A DNA stretch of 64,000 bases from Rhopalosiphum padi (taxonomy: Eukaryota > Arthropoda > Insecta > Hemiptera > Aphididae): the NCBI RefSeq assembly GCF_020882245.1, contig NC_083597.1:69666152-69730151 (forward strand), written 5' to 3'. Positions 1-11,472 of the stretch are shown here, piece by piece. The translations under genes were made by a program, and so were the position numbers. How positions within the stretch are numbered: the stretch's first letter is position 1; each line of letters opens with the position of its first letter. The notes below the pieces were generated by a model. That model saw only the letters and a program-made list of their open reading frames with translations. It ran no database searches and was not told where the DNA came from.

Positions 1-555
1 TTACAATTCGTATAAATATCAACTAGTAAAAAAAAGTATACCAAACTATAAGCATAAAAATGTAAGCCAAGTTAATCTTCTAGAAGTACAATTTTCATAA
101 AATAGTTTAACTAATTATTTTTCTAATTAGTTCATATGCTTTAAAATGCTGGTACAAAATAACAACTATGAATAAAAATCATTAGGTTTTACACCTATAC
201 AATTAACATTGATGGCAATATATTTAAAATTATCTGACTGAAAATTTGTAAAGCAGATGAAGTAATGTTAATTGTTAATGAAGAGGTTATTCATTACTTC
301 ATTAATTTTGTTTGAACGTTCAAAGCTAATATTCTATAACAACACTCAGCAATTAACACAAAATATGATTCATTATCTCTGTATTCATAAGGTTATCTGA
401 TAACACCATCAGTTGAAAGTAAGGTTCTTTGCATAAAGAATAACAATTTCAAATAACAAGTTTTCTAAGAAAAATATTAAACTTATTTAATAATTAATTT
501 TTAATTTTTTTATTATTAGACAAATTAAATACTTGCAGTTATTATATGATCAAAA
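1..555. other. AT-rich flank, no gene seen
   Basis: About 555 bases of AT-rich sequence upstream of the GH27 gene. No open frame with a recognisable product, RNA gene or paired terminal repeat is visible. The last 100 bases presumably hold the GH27 promoter and 5' leader. If the OSBP gene at 8.4 kb runs leftwards out of the window, this stretch would also be OSBP intron. Confidence 0.5.
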
Positions 556-3500
556 ATGCTGTCTTATATAATTAAAACTAGAACATGGTTGTGTGTACTA
601 GTTGCCTGCAAAATTACATCAGCACTTAATAATGGATTAGCTTTAACACCACCAATGGGTTGGCTTGCTTGGCAACGATTTAGGTGTACTATTGATTGTG
701 AAACTTTTCCAGACGAATGTGTTAGGTAACATTAAAATATATTTAAAGTTAAATTCCATACATATAGTCATCATGAAAATCATTTCTTGTATAGTGAACA
801 ATTGTTTATGACTACTGCTGATTTATTAGTAAGTGAAGGCTATGATAAAGTTGGATACAAATATGTTGTAATTGATGATTGTTGGATGACGCACAATCGA
901 ACAGCAGATGGAAAATTACAAGCTGATGAAAAACGATTTCCACGTGGAATTAAAGCATTAGCTGATTATGTAAGTAAATAAACTGTTATTTTTATCATAA
1001 AAAACTTTAAAAGTAGAATTTTATAATATTGTTAGATAAAGTATTTTTAGTAACCACATAGTGTGTTTCAGTTTATTTATAATTAATAAAATAAAATATC
1101 ATAGAATACTTTAATATCTATTATGTATCTACATAAATTATAATACAGGGGTCACCAAATAATTTCTATGGAGGTCCGTTTTGAAACTTATCATACTGGC
1201 TGCGGTCCCTAACAGTTTTAATAATTTACACACGTAAATAAATAAATTTTTTTTTTAAATTAGTATTTATATTGATTTATTTATGCACTTGTTCAATACA
1301 GATTAATTTAATCTTTTTTTCATAATATCAATTTTATATGATACACCTATAATTTTTATTTATTTATAATATAAAAATTTTAAAATTTACTCCGCAGATA
1401 AGGATTTGTAAAAAAAGTGTTCATGGTCCGCCAATTGGTGATCCTTGTTATAATAGAACCAAAATATTTTTGAAACATTGAAAAAATTAATTATTAATAA
1501 GTAAATATTTAAAGTAAGTACCTATTCAATCTTTAAGAAAAAAAAATTAATCACACACAATATAAGAAAAAATATAATTTAATTGAATCATTACTATAAA
1601 TTATTACAAATGAATAAGTAAATTTAAAATTAAAATTATGTAAATTAACAAAATATATTTCTTCTACACATAAAATTTTGATACTTTTAGGTCCACTCAA
1701 AAGGATTAAAATTTGGAATTTATGAAAGTGTTGGAACAAAATCTTGTGAAGGATATGCTGGTATAAAAGGTTACGAAAAAATTGATGCTCAGACATTTGC
1801 GGAATGGGGAGTAGATTATGTGAAATTAGATGGATGCTACACAGATGAACGAAACATGGACATAAGTAATTTTATACTTTATATAGTAATTTAAATATTT
1901 ACATAAAAAACAAATTCAACTTATACAACAACTTTAATAGATTTTCCACAGTTTGGAAAATATTTAAATGAAACCGGAAGACCAATGATTTACTCTTGTT
2001 GTTGGCCATTTTATCAAGAAGGTAAAGGAATGCAGGTATATATTAAAATAATTTTAAGATAAAAATGCCAAGCCACATCTGTTTTTACTAGATGTACCAA
2101 TAAACGAGTAATAACAGTTGAGTTAGTTAATTAAGAACAAAACACATTTATATGAATATAGATTATCACTGTCTTGTATACAATATTTGGTTGAACCATT
2201 AACCAGAAAATACCACAATATGAACTGATATTGGATAAAACAGATAATGTGGCTTGGAACTTAACATTAAATTAATTACCTACTTTAATGCTATCAAAAA
2301 AAGGTGAACTATACACTTGTATCTCAATCATGTAATTTATGGAGAAACTATGGGGATATACAAGAATCGTATGCTTCTTTATTTGATGTGCTTGATAACT
2401 TTGCGATAAAACAAGATATTTGGGCACAATATGCAGGTCCAGGACATTGGAACGACCCAGACATGGTAAGATTTTAAAATAGTTATAAACTATTTTGTCT
2501 AAAATTCTCAATCAATAAAAAATATTAATACAAAATTATTTTTCTTTTAAGTTATTGATTGGAAATTTTGCATTGAGTCATGAACAAAGCCAAACACAAA
2601 TGGCTCTATGGGCTATTTTAGCTGCACCTTTATTTATGTCAAACAAATTATCTACTGTCCAACCAAACTTCAAGAAAATATTACAAAATACAGAAGTAAT
2701 TGGTATAAATCAAGATAAACTTGGCATACAAGGCAAAAGAATCTATAAGGTTACATATAATTGTTCATTTTTATAAATGTTGAAATATATTAAGTATGAA
2801 AATCATTAAATTAAGAATACAAACAATCAACACTTGAAATAATTTTTATAATTAATTGTATACAAGAAAACTACATATTATTATTATATTATTTAAAAAT
2901 GATAATGTTTTTCAGGACCAAGGAATTGAGATATGGTCAAAACCAATTGAACCAAAAAATAAACAATACTATTCATATGCAATTGCTTTTGTTAATCGTC
3001 GAACAATAGGAACACCATTTCCATACAATATTACATTAAATCATTTAGGATTATATAACCCAATCGGATACAAAATAAAGGTAGGTATAATGTTTTAAAT
3101 AATACAATAATGCATAGGTATATACCAGAGTACATACATAATATACAATAGGTAATGATTCTTAAGACCCTCTATTATTTTATTACTTTTTATTACTATG
3201 GGTTCAAAATCAAAAAGTTTTCTTTTTTGATAGTGTTAACTAAACATTTTAACCCCTAGTTTCAATTATTAAATAATGTTCACAGAAGCAAAAGAAATAT
3301 TTGAAATTAATCATAAGTATTTATATGCAAAAAATTATTTGATAAAATTATAATCTAAAAGTTAATTACCTACCTAATAATATATATTTCTTAATTGTTT
3401 TATGTACCTACCTACCTACCACAAGAATTTATTTGACGGTATTACTACAAAAGAAATATTAAAACCAGATTCACTGCTTAAAGTTATAATTAACCCATCA

Positions 3501-3669
3501 GGTAAATAAACATTACTACTAATATTACATTATTATTTTGAACAAATATTTTAAACATTTAAATTAAATATAAATTATTGTTTCTATAACTGTTAATAAC
3601 ATTAATTTTTCAGGTGTGGTCTTGTTAAGAGCTAATATTATTTTAAAATATGAGTACATACATGGTTGA
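556..3669 (+). CDS. GH27 alpha-galactosidase / alpha-N-acetylgalactosaminidase, lysosomal or secreted
   Basis: Retaining glycoside hydrolase of clan GH-D that removes terminal alpha-linked Gal or GalNAc from glycans. Exons: 556-725, 795-969, 1691-1865, 1941-2035, 2304-2465, 2552-2749, 2916-3080, 3426-3501, 3614-3669; all introns GT-AG, 423 aa, close to human GLA and NAGA. Residues 1-23 form a signal peptide and the mature part opens with NNGLALTPPMGW. By comparison with human GLA: VIDDCW at 82-87 binds substrate, D162 in YVKLDGCY is the nucleophile, R219 and D223 in WRNYGDIQES are the binding Arg and acid/base, and D258-M259 lie in GHWNDPDM. The start is the only ATG giving a signal peptide in frame. 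The C-2 recognition loop reads SCCWPFY (C194, F197), matching neither GLA (E, L) nor NAGA (S, A), so the substrate is left open. Intron 2 carries a small hAT-type element. Family assignment is near certain. Confidence 0.93.
1146..1447. mobile_element. 302-bp hAT-type MITE in GH27 intron 2
   Basis: The ends are imperfect inverted repeats: CAGGGGTCACCAAAT on the left and, reversed, CAAGGATCACCAATT on the right. The element is flanked on both sides by the identical 8-mer TTATAATA (1138-1145 and 1448-1455), the TSD length of hAT elements. No coding capacity is visible, so it is non-autonomous. It lies within intron 2 (970-1690) and leaves both splice sites untouched. Confidence 0.85.
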
Positions 3670-4182
3670 TATATTTGATGACTTCTTCATAACAGATGTA
3701 TGAATACCTGTACTGGAACAGTGTACATCATAGATATAAGTTAAGATTGGTAGTAAAATAATAAATGATATTGATAAATATAAATATTACCTACTAGTAA
3801 GTAATTAAAAAATCTACAAATTGGAAATAATGAATAAATATATTTGAACAAAAAAAGGGTTATTTTTTTTAAATCTTATACTTTATTATATATATTTGAA
3901 CCTAACATTTTACCATAAAATAGCCAAAATTTTAATTTGACTCTCAACAAATACATTTTTGAATAACATAAATTATTAAGTAATTTACTCAATGACTGTT
4001 TTCTTATTATATATTTATGGTTTTTAATTTTAATTTTAGGTACAACTCACTTACTATATTAACTAGTAACTACCTTGTTTGATTTCCCATCAAAATGACC
4101 TACCTATTTGGCTATTTTAAACCATTTAATAATATTTATACCACTAAGCTATTCATAAAATTCTATTTAAAATAGATATTCA
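3670..4182. other. GH27 3' region
   Basis: AT-rich sequence after the GH27 stop. Several AATAAA-like hexamers (around 3760 and 3830) could serve for polyadenylation. No other feature is visible before the hAT element. Confidence 0.4.
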
Positions 4183-4190
4183 CTTATAAG

Positions 4191-5747
4191 TAAAGACCAG
4201 ATTTATATGCATTTAAAATATGCAAAATTAAAAAATAAACTACAATATTATTAATACAATAATTTTATGATTTTGATGAAAAAATAGATAATTTATTCAT
4301 TATTGGAAAAACAATAAGTAACAATAATATGTTCCATATTAATCTCAGTTAAATTATGATGATGGTTTGTGACAATATGTTTGTATGCAGAAAAACTTCG
4401 TTCCATATCAATGATTGTTATGAGTGCATATTTAAAACTCGACAACCTTTCCGGAAGAAAATGTTTGATAAAAAAAACTCTTAAGGTCAACATTCTCACC
4501 TTGATGTATTTTATAAATTCCTTTAAAAATTATTAGTACTTTATTTTTATTAATAATTTCAGAACATTTTTTTGTAATTAATACGCTATTTTCATTTTTG
4601 GGAAGATTATTAATATTATATTTGTTACTTGTTCAAAAATTTGTAAAGCATCTATGAGTAGCAAACTTGAAGTCTCAAGCTTTTAAATACTTTCAACAAT
4701 AATCGAAAAATTTGTTTTAAAATAAGTTAAATCATTAATTATATTAGATTTAGAATTTGTTTACAGTTTTTAATACTTTTAGCATCATCTTCTTGTAAGT
4801 TTTGAATAAAATTGTTAAAATGTTTACGTGTTATTATAGGTTGAGGTGGTAATGGTTTATTAGGTAAAATTTAGTGATATAATTGAATTCTATAAGGCAA
4901 TTTCAAACAAAAATATCTTTTATTCGTTGTAAATTAAATCGTTTATTTCATGAAAAATATCTATAATCTTTTCTACGACCCAATGAATCCCATGAGCAGT
5001 GCAAGTCGCATGAATAAGATTGGAATAAAATGGTTTTAAATTGTTGGCAGTCTTAACCATATATAGGGCTGCATCGTATAACATTAACAAAACTTTTTCA
5101 TTGTTACCTTCCTCTGGCCATAATATTCTAAGACAATTGTTTACAAATTTTGTTATGGTACTGCTATTTGTTTTTTCAAAAACTTTTGAATATCTAAGTG
5201 ATGGTAATTATTAACTTGAACACTTAGGCATTATAAAGTAACTAACACAAACAATTTTATATAAAATAAACACATTTTTATAATACGTTGACTATTGCCG
5301 AATGTAAACTTCAAACTACAGTCGTCAATCTGTCAGTCCGTGTTCTGTAGTATTGACAAATGACAATAAGTCGATAATGTTAAACGAAATACATAAAATA
5401 AAAATATACAATATGAAAACTAGTATGCAATGAATTAGGTACACCTACCTACCTACTAACTAATAAGTAATAATGATCTATGGAAACATAATATTATATT
5501 TTTTTAAATATTTTCAATTTTTGTGTTGTAGACCAAATTTTTACATAATAATTGTGTATAAAATTATATAACTAAATTAAAACATTTAAATGTAAACGTA
5601 ATATGCAAAACATGTATTTTTATAGAAAATATGCAAAATAAAAATTTGTAATATTATTTATTTAGGTATAATTGATGAAAATCTATTAACTGCATGTAAT
5701 TGCTTATAAAAATATGAAAATGAATTACATGCAAAATCTAGTCTTTA
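4191..5747 (-). mobile_element. Decayed hAT DNA transposon with palindromic TSD
   Basis: A 1557-bp element with 14-bp terminal inverted repeats: TAAAGACCAGATTT at 4191-4204 and, reversed, TAAAGACTAGATTT at 5734-5747 (one mismatch). Both sides carry the 8-mer CTTATAAG (4183-4190 and 5748-5755), which fits the hAT TSD preference nTnnnnAn. As CTTATAAG is itself a palindrome, the exact TIR/TSD border is formally ambiguous. Remains of a hAT transposase lie on the minus strand. The length and missing frame show an internally deleted or decayed copy. Confidence 0.85.
4293..5200 (-). pseudogene. hAT transposase remnants
   Basis: Read on the minus strand, about 5200-4950 gives a frame containing LWPEEGNNEKVLLMLYDAAL, then MVKTANNLKPFYSNLIHATC and TAHGIHWVVEKIIDIF, resembling the catalytic-core region of aphid hAT transposases (a D-APYM-KA...FYP-LIH-TC-AH-variant). 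The end, 4499-4293, gives DMERSFSAYKHI followed by LTEINMEHIIVTYCFSN, the C-terminal hAT dimerisation motif (-VERSFS-YK-). The two blocks are separated by stops and frame changes, and no start is evident. It cannot encode a working transposase. Confidence 0.8.
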
Positions 5748-5755
5748 CTTATAAG

Positions 5756-6304
5756 TTTATAATATATATGATGTATTAAATAATATTACTATATTAGTGA
5801 TCATTTTAGCAAAAATTAGTTCAACAGTCTGTTACTAATAGAAGTTATAAAGAGTCCATAAATTAGGCGCTGACACACTATTTCCACTTAGACTCATTTT
5901 TCATATGCAATTATATACCACTGAATTTAAAAATAAAATGTTTAATACTATTTACAGTAATGGACTCAAGGTATGCTTAAACTCAATTATACAACAGAAC
6001 AACATCCCCAGTTTTTAATATTCTACTTTGTATTGTAGTCTATAGTTGTTTCATAACTCAAGCTTCTTCCCATATAGTAATACCATAACTATTTAAATAT
6101 TAAACTAATTTGAGTAATGTTTAATTCACTACTTCAAGTTCTTAAAATTGTAAGATATTAATTACATTTTTTAAAGCACACAATATTTTTCTCAATGTAT
6201 TTATTTTGTGTTTCATATTGTCCTTTGATTTAAAATGATAACACATTTTTTTACTTAATTTATAGGGATTAACAATTTTTATCAAAATTTGATACTAATG
6301 TATA
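5756..6304. other. AT-rich gap, no feature seen
   Basis: Between two transposons; no frame, repeat pair or RNA recognised. May belong to the large first intron of the OSBP gene. Confidence 0.4.
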
Positions 6305-6312
6305 TTTATACT

Positions 6313-6805
6313 CAGTGTCGGCCTGGTTTTAAAGGGTCTAGGCAGGGTTTTTTTTTGGAAGGGCTCTAACTCCTATACTACAAAATGTATTTATTATAAT
6401 TAAATTAAAAAAATCTTAAATATGAAAAATGGTCATTAAAATGCAATACAAATAGATTCTATGTTTATCATTTTGAATTTAAAAAAATAGAGTTAAAAAT
6501 TCTCTTAATCCAACTTTACAGGTAGGTATTCGACTTTTATAAAAAAACTATGTACATATACATAAAATAAATAAATACATTAAATATATTATATTATATT
6601 AAAAGTAATTTCTTTTGATGACTTTATTTATTAGTTTTATTTTATCTACATTTATAATAATATATTTTTCTATAGCACATAAGCCTTATAGGTTCTAAAT
6701 GTTGCTGATCGAACGTTTCGTTGCACATTTAAATATAAATATTTAAAAAAAGACAGGGGCCCAGGCAGCGATTGCTGCCTAGCTGCCTTAGCCAGACCGA
6801 CACTG
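6313..6805. mobile_element. 493-bp hAT-type element, CAGTGTCGG family, copy 1
   Basis: Ends are inverted repeats: CAGTGTCGGCCTGG on the left and, reversed, CAGTGTCGGTCTGG on the right. The flanking 8-mer TTTATACT is identical on both sides (6305-6312 and 6806-6813), a perfect hAT-length TSD. No transposase frame is visible inside. The same terminal repeat is found on the element at 38688-39254. Confidence 0.88.
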
Positions 6806-6813
6806 TTTATACT

Positions 6814-8427
6814 ATAACACTACAGCAATGTATTATTGTAATATCATACAATTCAAATTGTACTAAGAAATTTAATAATTATTCGATCATAACAATGTAT
6901 TGAAATTAAATTATTGTTTTTACTTAACATAAAAAACATAAATAAGTCATCCCAAATGCTGTAAATTTTCAACCAATCAAAAAAAAATATTGACAAATAT
7001 TTAAAAAAAATATATATTCTAAAATAACATGTACCTACCATAAAAATTTTATGAAGTGTACAAACAATATTTGATAAAATGGAAGTTTTATTACTACTAA
7101 TATCGCTACTAATTTATACATAATAGGTAGGTACATAATATATAACATATAATAAACATGAACTTGTATCATAAAATATAGGTAGTTATTTTGTCGATTG
7201 GTATAAAAGGTATAAATTTATAACTTAGATATAATTATTATCAGTTGTATAATATTCCACTTGGAAGTTAGAATATATGTAAAATATTCAACGTAATAGG
7301 TATGAATGTGATATTTTACATCCAATAATATTGTAACATACTTTGTAATAAAACAAAAAAACTAGGAATTTTCAAATTTTTGAATGATAATTTATAACAT
7401 ATTTATATAACGAGATGACAAACCCATGAAATTTTTAAATTTATAAGACAATTGTTTATTATAGGTATATTTGTGTTAAATTATTATATTAAAATATTTG
7501 CTTCTAAAATGTTACCAATCAATTTTATCATCAACTAGTTAATAAAAAATCCAGAGGATTGATAAACAACAAAAAATGTAATAACTACTAACTAGGTCAA
7601 TACTATAATATTTATCTGTTTTATAACAATAATTCTATTTTTCAATAATTAATTAATATAACATTTGTAATTTAGCTATACATAATTTCAACTACAATTA
7701 GGTTTTATAATATACACAAATATAATGCAATTTTTTAATTATATTTAGAACATTTATTAAAACATTAAATATAAGTGTTTTAAATTATTAAAATATTTGA
7801 AATTATTCAATTTTAGCTGATATATTAGGTACCTCTACTACTTATTGCATTTATATGTAATGCAAATATTATATGCCAAGGTCTAGATAGGTAGGTATCC
7901 TACCTACTTTAATTAATATTTTCATACATGTTAGGTAGTTATCTAATTTTTTTTTCAAGATCCTTGAACTAAACATCCACTTAGATAATTTCAATTAAGG
8001 CTAATGGTAAAAATTTCTGAGAAGACTTAATTACTATTTAAGAACATAAGAGGGGTAATCAAAATTAAAATCTATAATAGGTAATATAAATAATAGTTAT
8101 GTACATAACCACATAGGAACAAACAGCCGTTTGAATGTAACTAAATACAATACAACTGTAAACTAATCGAAGAGAAGTAAGTCGATAGTGACTTTTGTGA
8201 TAAAGTTGCAAGCTATAATGAAATAATGACAGGCCAAAATACTGAACAGCTCCAAAGATATGAGACAGATATCTATTATCTAGCTTGTAATATAAAAGCC
8301 AAAATTTAAAAGCACATATTAATCTAGGTATATAACCACCATAAATATTAAATAGTATGGATCTGATCATGGTGAGATACAGTACCAATAAGTTCACAAC
8401 ACCAATCATAACAGTCATAACTTTTAC
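6814..8427 (-). other. Probable OSBP intron 1 sequence
   Basis: This AT-rich stretch follows the splice donor of OSBP exon 1 on the minus strand. A long frame at 8065-8466 (-) overlaps the exon in another frame and has no coding signature, so it is not called. I found no second OSBP exon here (the expected continuation would resemble the AEM-HTCRGTI part of the PH domain). Confidence 0.4.
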
Positions 8428-8582
8428 CTGTAGTAGGATAGTACACCGTTGGACAGGACGAACCACCGTTTTTGGTATCCTTTAATGTAATTTGTCCACT
8501 TGAACAGCCATCCTTTCATGTCCTCGTCGACCATCGACAGTGGGGGCGGCGGGGTCGAACTTTTTACGTCTGCTGCGGCCAT
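8428..8582 (-). CDS. OSBP: Oxysterol-binding protein, first coding exon (start of PH domain)
   Basis: Reading leftwards from ATG at 8582, 51 complete codons plus two bases precede a GTAAAA donor. The peptide starts MAAADVKSSTPPPP and continues GWLFKWTNYIKGYQKRWFVL then SNGVLSYYR, almost identical to the start of the PH domain of animal OSBP, which binds PI4P on Golgi membranes. OSBP exchanges sterol for PI4P at ER-Golgi contacts. The remainder of the PH domain, the FFAT motif and the ORD lipid-transfer domain are not in view, so this is a partial gene. The exon is GC-rich compared with its surroundings. Intron 1 must be either very long or exit the window at the left; the GH27 gene then lies inside it on the opposite strand. 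Homology is very clear despite the short exon. Confidence 0.88.
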
Positions 8583-9000
8583 CGCGACGAGACTAGATCA
8601 CTACCAATAATAATGATGACAACAGCGGTGGTAGCGGCCGTAGTTGCCCGACATTTCTCTAGTCTACCAACAAACTACATGCGTACAACAGAAACGGGTA
8701 CAAACGAGAACTATAGCAACAACGCACAGATATATGTTTTTAGGTAATATTATTAATAATAAATAATATTTTCAGTTTTCACTAAAAGATAATTGTTAAC
8801 CCTTTGCCCCGTCTACCGTCACATCAGTTGACGATAACGAACGAACAGCTGACAGTACGACATCGACGACGCTCGGAATCGCCGAAGTGTCGTACTAGCA
8901 AAGCTAGCTAGGCCCGACAATCACTCGCGTCAGTGCGGCCAACGGTCTTATCTGTATTCTATCCGTCGCTAAGAATATATTAAATCTTTAATCTTTAATC
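8583..9000 (-). promoter_or_regulatory. GC-rich promoter / 5' leader of OSBP
   Basis: About 400 bases immediately upstream of the OSBP start are clearly richer in GC and CG dinucleotides than the flanking AT-rich DNA, as expected of an ancestral housekeeping promoter and leader. No TATA box or exact transcription start can be fixed. Plus-strand frames across it are chance frames. Confidence 0.5.
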
Positions 9001-9408
9001 CGTACTTGTCAATATATTGTCATGGACTCTTGTCGGTTAACTTATCCTTATGACGATGAATACAGAATAGGTACTTTCTAAAATTCTTCATTATTGTCTC
9101 CCAATCAGTCTATTACTTTTACGCCAAAAAAAAAAAAAACAACAAAAACGCGCTATCCAAATTACCATATTAACATAATTATTGCAAAATGTTTACGTAA
9201 CCACTAACCAGCTGCAATTAGCGCCTAAGGGCTAGATTACGTATACACTATACGGTATACTTCACTTGTGTTCAATATTTTTTCAACACTAAACTGACAT
9301 ACGGGATCAACGCTTATTTTGAACCTACAGCAATAGATAATGTGCGTTAACATTACTACCACCACATTAGTACCCACCACAGCTAAATAGTGGAACTGGG
9401 GAACGTAG

Positions 9409-9572
9409 TGGGGCAAAATGGAGAAGTTAAGGTTTTAATAGGAATAAATTGTTTATTTCATATGATATATTTCTAAAATTACAGTTTAATATAATACAAC
9501 TATCAGTTAATAACAATAAAATAATTTTTGACTTAGTAAAAATTAAAAACTTAAAAAGCTCACTTTGCCCCA
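9409..9572. mobile_element. Possible small inverted-repeat element
   Basis: TGGGGCAAAATGGAGAAGTT on the left is matched, reversed, by TGGGGCAAAGTGAGCTTTTT on the right (9572 inwards), giving a roughly 164-bp foldback. No convincing TSD is present, so its transposon nature is an inference from the paired ends only. Confidence 0.45.
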
Positions 9573-9690
9573 TATTAAATATTAACTACGTTTTCTTAAA
9601 ACGAGAACATTTCTAAACAAGGGCGCATGTAAACTACGCCATTGAAAAAATCAAGTACATAGTAGTATAAAATGAATATAATATAGATCA

Positions 9691-9980
9691 AATGTCCCGT
9701 GAGGATTTACCCATTGCGATATCTCCCGAAATAATGGTGACATCATGATTTTGATTTTTTAATAAGTTTCACAGGGACAATAACTACAAATATTTCATGT
9801 TTTAATTTATTTTAATGTTTTGGTAAAAAAATTAAAAAATATATTTTTTTATTAAATTATTTTCAAAAAAATCAGAAGACAGCCATTTTGTAGAGTTCAT
9901 TTTTCTGAAAATATTGACGTTTCAACATTTTAATTTCATTAATTTCCTCATTTTTAATATTTTTTCTAGTTTCAAGATAA
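9691..9980. repeat. Fragment of the 44.8-kb TA-type MITE family
   Basis: This stretch matches the left two thirds of the element at 44774-45318. Shared landmarks in the same order: GAGGATTTACCCATTG, then AATGTTTTGGTAAAAAA, then CCATTTTGTAG, then TTTTTCTGAAAAT and TTTCAACATTTTA. The far terminal repeat is missing, so this is a truncated, older copy. Confidence 0.7.
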
Positions 9981-10656
9981 ACTGTGAATTACACTGAAAG
10001 CGTTTGGCGGCCGTACGTACGAACATGCGACCCACATGTTTGATACATTGATACTACTATCTATCGTATTAAATAATTCGTACTTCGTAGTTTATATTTT
10101 ATAAGCGTGGGCAGTGGGCACGTTGCTTACAATTTTAGTTGTAAAATATTATGGTTATATCTTTAAATGGCAAAACTATTAAAATTTAAGGTATATCATG
10201 ATCCAGTTCCAATAATATAAAATTATATATTATTACATTTTGTTAAAGGTATTATATTTTGATTTTTATATATCATTGTTATTTTTTGGTTATCTAAAAA
10301 TAACATTGATAGTTCGGTCGTTTGGCCTGTCAAAAGATAGCAAGCCCATAATCATTGGCGCAACTAGGTCTAAAATATTAGGGTGCTGCAGGCGCACAAA
10401 TAAATACCTAATTTAATTTACTCGCTTTCATGCTTTCCAAAAAACTAGGTCTGGATTATTTTCATATCAATAGTAACAACTGTACAAATACGGATAATTT
10501 TTTTTTTTTGAACGGTGATCGCCACAATGCCGCTGGTCGATGCAACATGTTCACATAATATTTATTCAATTAAAATATCTTTAAATATTTTTTGTATTTT
10601 CTGAAGCCACTGTTTTAGCAGAAATTATTATACTTTAATAGTTCAATTAACTACTC

Positions 10657-10820
10657 CAGGCACGTATACAGGGGGGGTCTGGGGTTCAACCCCCCCCCAC
10701 CACCGACATATTTTCGATTAACGAGGAAAACATTGTTTTATTATGTTGCGGCACAAATTGTATTGCTAAATTTTGTAAACCCCCCCCCCCCCACGAAATT
10801 GTTTTTTGTGTACGTGCCTG
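10657..10820. mobile_element. 164-bp hAT-type MITE
   Basis: Left end CAGGCACGTATACA and right end (reversed) CAGGCACGTACACA form a TIR. The flanking 8-mer AACTACTC is identical at 10649-10656 and 10821-10828. Inside, runs of G near the left end and of C near the right end make most of the element fold back. Non-coding. Confidence 0.9.
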
Positions 10821-11049
10821 AACTACTCCAATTAAGATTTTTGGTATAGAAAATTAGATCTAGTCTGTACTTTGAGGGATTAAAAGTTGAAATTGTCGGT
10901 ACTTTTATAATAATTGTTTGATAACTGGTTACCAATTATTAGTGAAACTTTGCTCAGAATAATTTTTCATTGTATATATTATAAATATTTATAATATATT
11001 ATTATATTATATTTTAGCAATTTCAGCTTCTACATTGATTAGGTATCTT

Positions 11050-11472
11050 CAGGGCCATATTTACCATTAGGCAGGATAGGCAACTGCCTATGGCCTCCGT
11101 TATTAGAGGGCCTAGGATTTTTATGAACTTTATTATTTTTTTAGAGTACTACTTTCATCATATAAAATAAATATAAAAACATGTAATATTTCAAAAAAAT
11201 AAAATAATTAATCCTTATCAGCATAAAATGTAAATGAAAATAATAGGTACAAGAAATCTGTAGCCTGTATAGAGATAAAAAAAATGTATAATAATATATA
11301 ATATATATATATAATAAATAACATTATAATTATGTTTGTGAGAATGTATAAGTAAATTAGTAAATACTAAATTTTAATAAATTATTATTTATATATGTGA
11401 TGCTACTGTTGACAATAAAGGGCCACATTTTTTATTTTGCCTAAGGTCACAAAATGCTTAAATCAGGCCCTG
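11050..11472. mobile_element. 423-bp hAT-type MITE
   Basis: Left end CAGGGCCATATTTA and right end (reversed) CAGGGCCTGATTTA are a TIR pair. Flanks GGTATCTT (11042-11049) and GGTATCCT (11473-11480) agree at 7 of 8 bases, a slightly decayed TSD. AT-rich interior without coding frames. Confidence 0.83.

Noticed and set aside
8065..8466. 133-codon minus-strand frame with hydrophobic content, resembling a receptor fragment
   Set aside because: It overlaps the clear OSBP exon in another frame and runs across its splice donor into the intron; the hydrophobicity comes from AT-rich codons.
8472..8747. 91-codon plus-strand frame
   Set aside because: It is the reverse strand of the GC-rich OSBP first exon and promoter; no family features.
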